From Deltaproteobacteria bacterium (GTDB taxonomy: Bacteria > Bdellovibrionota > FAC87 > UBA2466), in contig OMIX01000036.1 of assembly GCA_900299195.1 (NCBI GenBank), positions 1-35,514 of the forward strand: 35,514 nt of DNA, written 5' to 3'. The notes beneath the pieces were generated by a model. That model saw nothing but the letters and a program-made list of their open reading frames with translations. It ran no database searches and was not told where the DNA came from. The translations under genes were made by a program, and so were the position numbers. This document shows positions 31,291 through 35,514 of this stretch, one piece after another. Position 1 is the stretch's first letter. Each line of letters starts with the position of its first letter.

Positions 31291-33045
31291 ATGAAGAGAT
31301 TCTTAGGGCTCTTAGTGTTGTGGGTGCTATGGGGATGTGCCTCTAAAGATGTCGACCTTTCTGAGAAACTCACGCCAGAAGAGTGGGATGCGGCTTATTG
31401 CGGAGGGTTTGAGAGTTTTCTTACGACGACGCTTGAGAAGTATCAAAATGAAGTGGATCAAATAAGTCGTGAGTATCAAATTGAGCAATGGAAGGTAGAG
31501 ACGGCAGATCCGGAAGCCTCACAGGAAAAACTGACTAGGCTTTTTGAGAAACTACAGGCAACGGTCTACAACGCGACCCTTTTAAATCATGCCAAAGGCA
31601 TTGATACGTCTGCCGAAGTCGTAAAATCAGAAAATTGTAAATTTAAAGGCAAAGTCAGAAGAGCGAGACAAATTTTAGAGACCTCCATTTTAACCGACCC
31701 TAAAGTGATTGAAAAAGAACGAAGTAATCAAGAGCTTCAAGATAAGCTCATGAATCAAAGTAATGCTTTTCGTATTGAGATGCCGGGAGAAAAGGAGCCT
31801 TTGTCTAAAGCTCTGTACGGTAAAAAATTAAGATCTTTAGAAGACCGAAAAGCTCGTCAGGAGTTGTACCAAAAATATAACTCGGCTAGAGCCAAAAAAT
31901 GGAATGAGTGGGGCCTTAAAGAATTATTTAAGGCGCGAAACGAAGAAGGTCGTCTGGCGGGATTTAAAAATTATTATGAGTATCGATTTTTTAGAAGCCA
32001 ATTAGATTATAAAAATTATCGCGCCCAAGTGGAGGAGGTTAAGACTAAATTGGCGCCCAAAGTAAGAAGAGTTCTTAGTCGTTTGGGCAAGCAAAATAAA
32101 ATAAGCAAAGTTGAGGCTTGGGATTTGGGTTACTTAAGAGAAAAAGCCTCTTCCGGAGAGATTAATGAATTTCTAAAAAATGTTCCTGAAACTGCAGTTT
32201 TAGAGATGGCTAGAAAGTTTTATTCAAGTTTAGGAATCGATATTGATAGCTATCAATTCACAATGGATCTTTTTCCAAGACCAGGAAAGAATACGCATGC
32301 TTTCGCGATGGGAGTTGTAGCTCCTCACGTCGATGTCCAGGGGAAACTGCTTTCAGAACCCAAAGCAGACATTCGATTTCTGGCGAATTTAAAACAGCCT
32401 GTCAAATGGGACGATACTTCGACAGTGATTCATGAGTTAGGGCATGCCATTCATTATGGTGAGATCCGCCAGCCATTGGGAATTTTCCGAGGGTTTGGAT
32501 CGGTTGAAACTGAAGCCATTGCGATGACTCTTGAACGCATGGCTGACTCTAAAGAGTTTATCGAAAACGTCATTCCTCAGTTTGCTTCAATACCGAAATC
32601 GAAATTACAGCCTTTGTTAAAAAAGCAGTTAAAAGCAGCTCAGGTGGAACAGGCGTTTGTTCTTTTAAGACAGATTTTCTTTAGTGACTTTGAACATGAA
32701 ATCTATGTGAATCCAGACCAAGATTACTCAGCGCTATGGTCAAAAATGCATCAGGAATATTGGGGAGTCGAAGTTCCAGTGGAAAATGCGGATTGGGATG
32801 TTGAGCATTTTCTCATGGCGCCGGTTTATGTTCAAAATTATGCCATTGGGATTTTGATGGTAGAGCAGTTCTACGAATCGATATTAAAAGATTTTAAAAC
32901 AAGTTATCAAAGCCCTAAAATTGGGGACAAACTGAGAAGTCACTACTTTGCACCTGGGCTTGAGCATGATTATTTGACGTTGACCTTGATATTTACTGGA
33001 AAGCCGTTGACGGCGGCTGCAGCCTTGGGGTTAATCAAAGACTAA
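31291..33045 (+). CDS. Zinc metallopeptidase lipoprotein (gluzincin, M2/M3-like)
   Basis: A lipoprotein signal ends in a lipobox (LLVLWVLWGCAS), so the mature protein should be anchored by C16. The body is long and helical, with LFKARNEEGRLAGFKNYYEY, the substrate-cleft helix pattern of M2 (ACE-like) and M3 peptidases. The zinc site is HELGH at 381-385 (STVIHELGHAIHYGE) with the third ligand probably E406 or E408 in GSVETEAIAM. At 584 residues it matches M2/M3 oligopeptidases. I start at ATG 31291 (AGGGG nine bases upstream), not the TTG just before. The stop and the gmhA start share a base (TAATG). Likely role is peptide trimming in the periplasm; exact family undecided. Confidence 0.85.
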   Translation: MKRFLGLLVLWVLWGCASKDVDLSEKLTPEEWDAAYCGGFESFLTTTLEKYQNEVDQISREYQIEQWKVETADPEASQEKLTRLFEKLQATVYNATLLNHAKGIDTSAEVVKSENCKFKGKVRRARQILETSILTDPKVIEKERSNQELQDKLMNQSNAFRIEMPGEKEPLSKALYGKKLRSLEDRKARQELYQKYNSARAKKWNEWGLKELFKARNEEGRLAGFKNYYEYRFFRSQLDYKNYRAQVEEVKTKLAPKVRRVLSRLGKQNKISKVEAWDLGYLREKASSGEINEFLKNVPETAVLEMARKFYSSLGIDIDSYQFTMDLFPRPGKNTHAFAMGVVAPHVDVQGKLLSEPKADIRFLANLKQPVKWDDTSTVIHELGHAIHYGEIRQPLGIFRGFGSVETEAIAMTLERMADSKEFIENVIPQFASIPKSKLQPLLKKQLKAAQVEQAFVLLRQIFFSDFEHEIYVNPDQDYSALWSKMHQEYWGVEVPVENADWDVEHFLMAPVYVQNYAIGILMVEQFYESILKDFKTSYQSPKIGDKLRSHYFAPGLEHDYLTLTLIFTGKPLTAAAALGLIKD

Positions 33046-33635
33046 TGGCTGATGTATTGGAAATTTGGAAGTCGTCTTTGGCAGAGGCTCAAAAGATTCT
33101 CAGCGAGTTTCTTTCGAACCCTGACCAGATGAGAAAGTGTGAGCTTTTTACTCAGAAAATAGTTGAGACGTATCGCAATAATGGAAATATTTTTATTTGC
33201 GGTAATGGCGGTTCTCATTGCGATGCCATGCATTTTGCTGAAGAACTCACGGGAAAATATCGTCTTGAGCGGCGCCCTTTGGGAGCTTTGGCCTTGGGAG
33301 ATCCTAGTCATGTGACCTGTGTCGGAAACGATTACGGGTTCGAACATGTTTTTTCTCGCCAGCTAGCGGCTTTGGCAAGGCGCGGAGATTTGTTGATTGG
33401 CCTCTCTACTAGCGGCAATTCTAAAAATGTGGGTTTAGCTTTTGAAGCGGCTAAAGAGAGAGGGATTAGAACAGTGGCCCTTTTGGGACGTGATGGGGGA
33501 TGGCTAAAAGAGAAAGCCGAACATGTGATTATTGTTCCAGCCAAAACCTCTGATCGAGTGCAAGAAATGCACATCAAGATATTGCACACGGTGATTGAAG
33601 CTGCTGAATGGGAACTTTTTCCGGCCTCTTTCTAA
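33045..33635 (+). CDS. gmhA: Sedoheptulose-7-phosphate isomerase GmhA
   Basis: This SIS-fold enzyme converts sedoheptulose 7-phosphate to D-glycero-D-manno-heptose 7-phosphate, the first step to ADP-heptose for the LPS inner core. Seen: IFICGNGGSHCDAMHFAEEL (the usual CGNGGSAADAQHFAAEL form, with A replaced by HC), LTGKYRLERRPLGALAL, NDYGFEHVFSRQL, LIGLSTSGNSKNV and QEMHIKILHTVIE with metal-site residues. Length 196 is normal. It is coupled to the lipoprotein peptidase by TAATG. The last four bases overlap the convergent rpoH end. Confidence 0.93.
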   Translation: MADVLEIWKSSLAEAQKILSEFLSNPDQMRKCELFTQKIVETYRNNGNIFICGNGGSHCDAMHFAEELTGKYRLERRPLGALALGDPSHVTCVGNDYGFEHVFSRQLAALARRGDLLIGLSTSGNSKNVGLAFEAAKERGIRTVALLGRDGGWLKEKAEHVIIVPAKTSDRVQEMHIKILHTVIEAAEWELFPASF

Positions 33636-34642
33636 GGCCCGGCAAGAATATCGAAATCGGGATAGTGCTCCTGCATGTATTTTTTCAATTTTTCTTTGAC
33701 CTGTTCTTCTATTTGACGGGCTCGCTCTTTGGTGAATTTGTATTTTTCACCAATTTCTTGAAGAGTTAGGGGATTTTCTGAAACCAAACGGTCATAGAAA
33801 ACGACCTTTTCTCTTCCCTCAAGAGTCTCTCCGAATTGCTTAAGAATTTTTTTAAAGAGAGTCTCTTGCTCAGCATCCCCTAATGAGACATCAGCTGCGG
33901 GTTGATCCGAAGCTAAGTGGTTGATACGTTCAGTTTTTTCATCATGATTAGTAGGGGCATTAAGAGAAACATCGTTTTGAGAAAGTCTTTGGCTCATTTC
34001 CTCAACTTCTTTTTCCTTAACATCCAATTTTTCAGCGAGCAATTTGACCCCTTGAGACGGAGAGATCCCCTCTTGTTCCAATTTTTTTTGCTCTTTTCTC
34101 AGTCGATAAAATAGCCTTTTTTGAGCTTGGGTCGTTCCTAATTTAACTAAAGAGTAATTTTTTAGAATGGCTTCTTGAATATAACTTCGAATCCACCAAA
34201 TGGCGTAAGTGGTTAGGCGGACATCTTTGTAAGGATCAAACTCTTGGACGGCCTTTACAAGCCCCATGTTTCCTTCTTGAATCAGATCCAGCAATTTCAC
34301 TCGGTAATGGATGTATTCAAAAGCAATTTTGACGACAAACCTCAAATTAGCGGTGACCAACTTTTGAAGAGTCTCTCGATCTTGAGTCTTTTTGAATTGA
34401 ATCGCTAATTCGTGTTCCTCTTCTTTTGAGAGGAGCGGATATTTTTGAATTTCTCTAAGATAGGTTTGAAGCAAAGGATCTGAAGGAAGAGGGGCAATTG
34501 CAGTAGATCTGGAGCTTCGCGTTATCGGCTTTTTCACCAAAGTAGAAGATTTTTGAGATTTTGAAGTGGCTCGGGATTTTGAGCTCTTCTTAGGGGAACC
34601 TTTAGGACTGTCGCTTTTGGTAACCATTAAGGGTCTAGTCAT
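33632..34642 (-). CDS. rpoH: RNA polymerase sigma factor RpoH (sigma-32 type)
   Basis: Regions in order: 1.2 (SDPLLQTYLREIQKYPLLSK), 2.1-2.2 (LVTANLRFVVKIAFEY, LLDLIQEGNMGLVKAVQEFD), 2.3-2.4 (VRLTTYAIWWIRSYIQEAIL), the RpoH-type segment SLVKLGTTQAQKRLFYRLRK, then region 3 and a region 4 helix-turn-helix (LTLQEIGEKYKFTKERARQI). The RpoH segment after 2.4 separates it from RpoD. It is 336 residues with an N-terminal extension of about 50 Ser/Lys/Arg-rich residues that usual RpoH (about 285) lacks. Whether translation starts at 34642 or at the Met five codons on is unclear; no good ribosome-binding site is seen. Divergent from dedA, with overlapping promoters. Confidence 0.9.
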   Translation of the reverse strand: MTRPLMVTKSDSPKGSPKKSSKSRATSKSQKSSTLVKKPITRSSRSTAIAPLPSDPLLQTYLREIQKYPLLSKEEEHELAIQFKKTQDRETLQKLVTANLRFVVKIAFEYIHYRVKLLDLIQEGNMGLVKAVQEFDPYKDVRLTTYAIWWIRSYIQEAILKNYSLVKLGTTQAQKRLFYRLRKEQKKLEQEGISPSQGVKLLAEKLDVKEKEVEEMSQRLSQNDVSLNAPTNHDEKTERINHLASDQPAADVSLGDAEQETLFKKILKQFGETLEGREKVVFYDRLVSENPLTLQEIGEKYKFTKERARQIEEQVKEKLKKYMQEHYPDFDILAGP

Positions 34643-34660
34643 ATCAAAAATAAACGAGCT

Positions 34661-34690
34661 TTGCTACGAAGGGTAAATAGTTCATTATAT
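34661..34690. promoter_or_regulatory. Overlapping divergent promoters for rpoH and the DedA gene
   Basis: Plus strand: TTGCTA (34661-34666), 18 bases, TTATAT (34685-34690), with the ATG at 34696, so a leaderless DedA mRNA is predicted. Minus strand: a perfect TATAAT at 34689-34684, with start near 34677 and a leader of about 35 bases for rpoH. The two -10 boxes share bases, so the polymerases cannot occupy both. Confidence 0.5.
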
Positions 34691-34695
34691 CGAGT

Positions 34696-35325
34696 ATGGA
34701 AAACCTCTTTATTTACCTGACCGACCTTTCTGGGGGAGTGGCGCACCTCATCATTTTCGGTATTTTGGTAGCTTGTGGTTTGGGGTTTCCTCTGCCCGAA
34801 GATATTCCTTTGATTGCTGCTGGCTACCTGGTTTGGGATGGCACCCTCACATGGGCACCAGCTCTTTTGGTGACTATGGGTGGGGTAGTGGTAGGGGATA
34901 CGATTTTGTTCTTTTTGGGGGCTAAGCTCGGAGTTAAGTTTCTGAAAAACCCTTGGGTTAGCCGTTTTTACTCCGAAACTAAAATCAAGCGCACACGGGC
35001 TTATTTTAGAAAGTATGGCGACAAAATTGTTTTTATTGCGAGGTTTTTTGCGGGGCTAAGAGCCGTTGCTTTTTTTATGGCAGGTTCGATGCACATGAAA
35101 TACCGCCGATTTATTGTTTTGGATTTTCTGGCTGCGTTGATCAGTGTTCCCATCTGGATCGGGATTGGTTTTGGGATGGGTAAATTATTTGGAGATCAAA
35201 TCGATCAAATCCTTAAAGGGGTAAAAGAGATCAAAACGGTCGTAACCATTATCCTAAGCCTCGTTCTGGTAGGCATAGTGGTGAAGTTGGTGACCAAATA
35301 TCGCCAGGCTAAAAAGGCTGGATAG
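34696..35325 (+). CDS. DedA family membrane protein
   Basis: This is an integral membrane protein of the DedA/VTT (SNARE-associated) superfamily, several members of which act as undecaprenyl-phosphate or phospholipid flippases/translocases. Seen: GLGFPLPEDIPLIAAGYLVW (re-entrant segment with acidic E), GDTILFFLGAKLG, the signature FIARFFAGLRAVAFFMAGSM with the two conserved Arg, YRRFIVLDFLAALISVPIWI, and a last TM helix with a basic tail (VTKYRQAKKAG). 209 residues is the normal length. The start has almost no leader. No nearby partner gene tells the substrate. Confidence 0.9.
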   Translation: MENLFIYLTDLSGGVAHLIIFGILVACGLGFPLPEDIPLIAAGYLVWDGTLTWAPALLVTMGGVVVGDTILFFLGAKLGVKFLKNPWVSRFYSETKIKRTRAYFRKYGDKIVFIARFFAGLRAVAFFMAGSMHMKYRRFIVLDFLAALISVPIWIGIGFGMGKLFGDQIDQILKGVKEIKTVVTIILSLVLVGIVVKLVTKYRQAKKAG

Positions 35326-35514
35326 GGTTCACTTCAAGAGGGCCTGTCGGAGTGGTTTTCTTTTTTTTTCAATCTTATTAGAGATACGGAGATATTCTTT
35401 GGGATAAAGAGTGATTGATTGGGCGATAGGGCAGAGCGACAAATGAGATAGACTCAGCTGTGCTAGCCTCCAGAAATTTGGAACTCAAAAGCTTTTTGTG
35501 GCCTGAATAAAACA

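Noticed and set aside
35326-35514. Possible gene or terminator at the right end
   Set aside because: There is a T run near 35361-35369 but no good hairpin before it and no credible open frame before the window ends.

Overview
The window looks like a chromosomal segment of a Gram-negative bacterium of the Bdellovibrionota (Bdellovibrio-like) type. This is an inference from AT-leaning composition, many short secreted or outer-membrane proteins without clear names, a C5 heme pathway, a sigma-32 factor with a long basic N-terminal extension, and a small basic protein with a VGVKxEEG-LYY-DKxGxVS repeat of a kind I associate with this group. No insertion sequence, integrase, phage gene, CRISPR array or rRNA was seen; one tRNA is present.

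Layout. Bases 1-7300 hold envelope and surface genes: a coiled-coil protein cut by the window edge, a beta-barrel protein, a small one-TM protein, a Gly/Pro/Tyr/Cys-rich secreted protein, an O-antigen ligase/polymerase-like membrane protein, a single-domain response regulator and a Met/His/Cys-rich small secreted protein. Bases 7369-8387 carry a small secreted Cys protein, tRNA-Ser(GGA) and tadA. Bases 8500-11700 hold an unknown 465-residue protein facing a GT2 glycosyltransferase and a degenerate methyltransferase. Bases 11748-14929 hold a DUF255/thioredoxin-like protein and a trypsin-like protease. Bases 15147-19086 hold a barrel protein, a POTRA-like plus HEAT periplasmic protein, a Sua5-type threonylcarbamoyladenylate synthase and a small exported protein.

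The centrepiece is 19212-29181: hemA-hemC-hemD-hemB-hemL-histidine kinase-response regulator-hemE-hemN-unknown, ten genes on one strand with every junction overlapping (4, 8, 4, 4, 13, 8, 4, 10 and 4 nt). It encodes all steps from glutamyl-tRNA to protoporphyrinogen IX. A two-component system sits in the middle, and a protein resembling a degenerate NodB-fold polysaccharide deacetylase sits at the end. This arrangement is the best candidate for an under-described system: a heme-pathway regulon that carries its own sensor.

After it come a small basic repeat protein with a strong terminator, a P5C dehydrogenase, a zinc metallopeptidase lipoprotein overlapping gmhA (heptose synthesis for LPS), rpoH, and a DedA membrane protein divergent from rpoH. 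Several genes (16167, 34696, probably 8510 and 19212) have a -10 box so close to the ATG that their mRNAs are predicted to be leaderless or nearly so.
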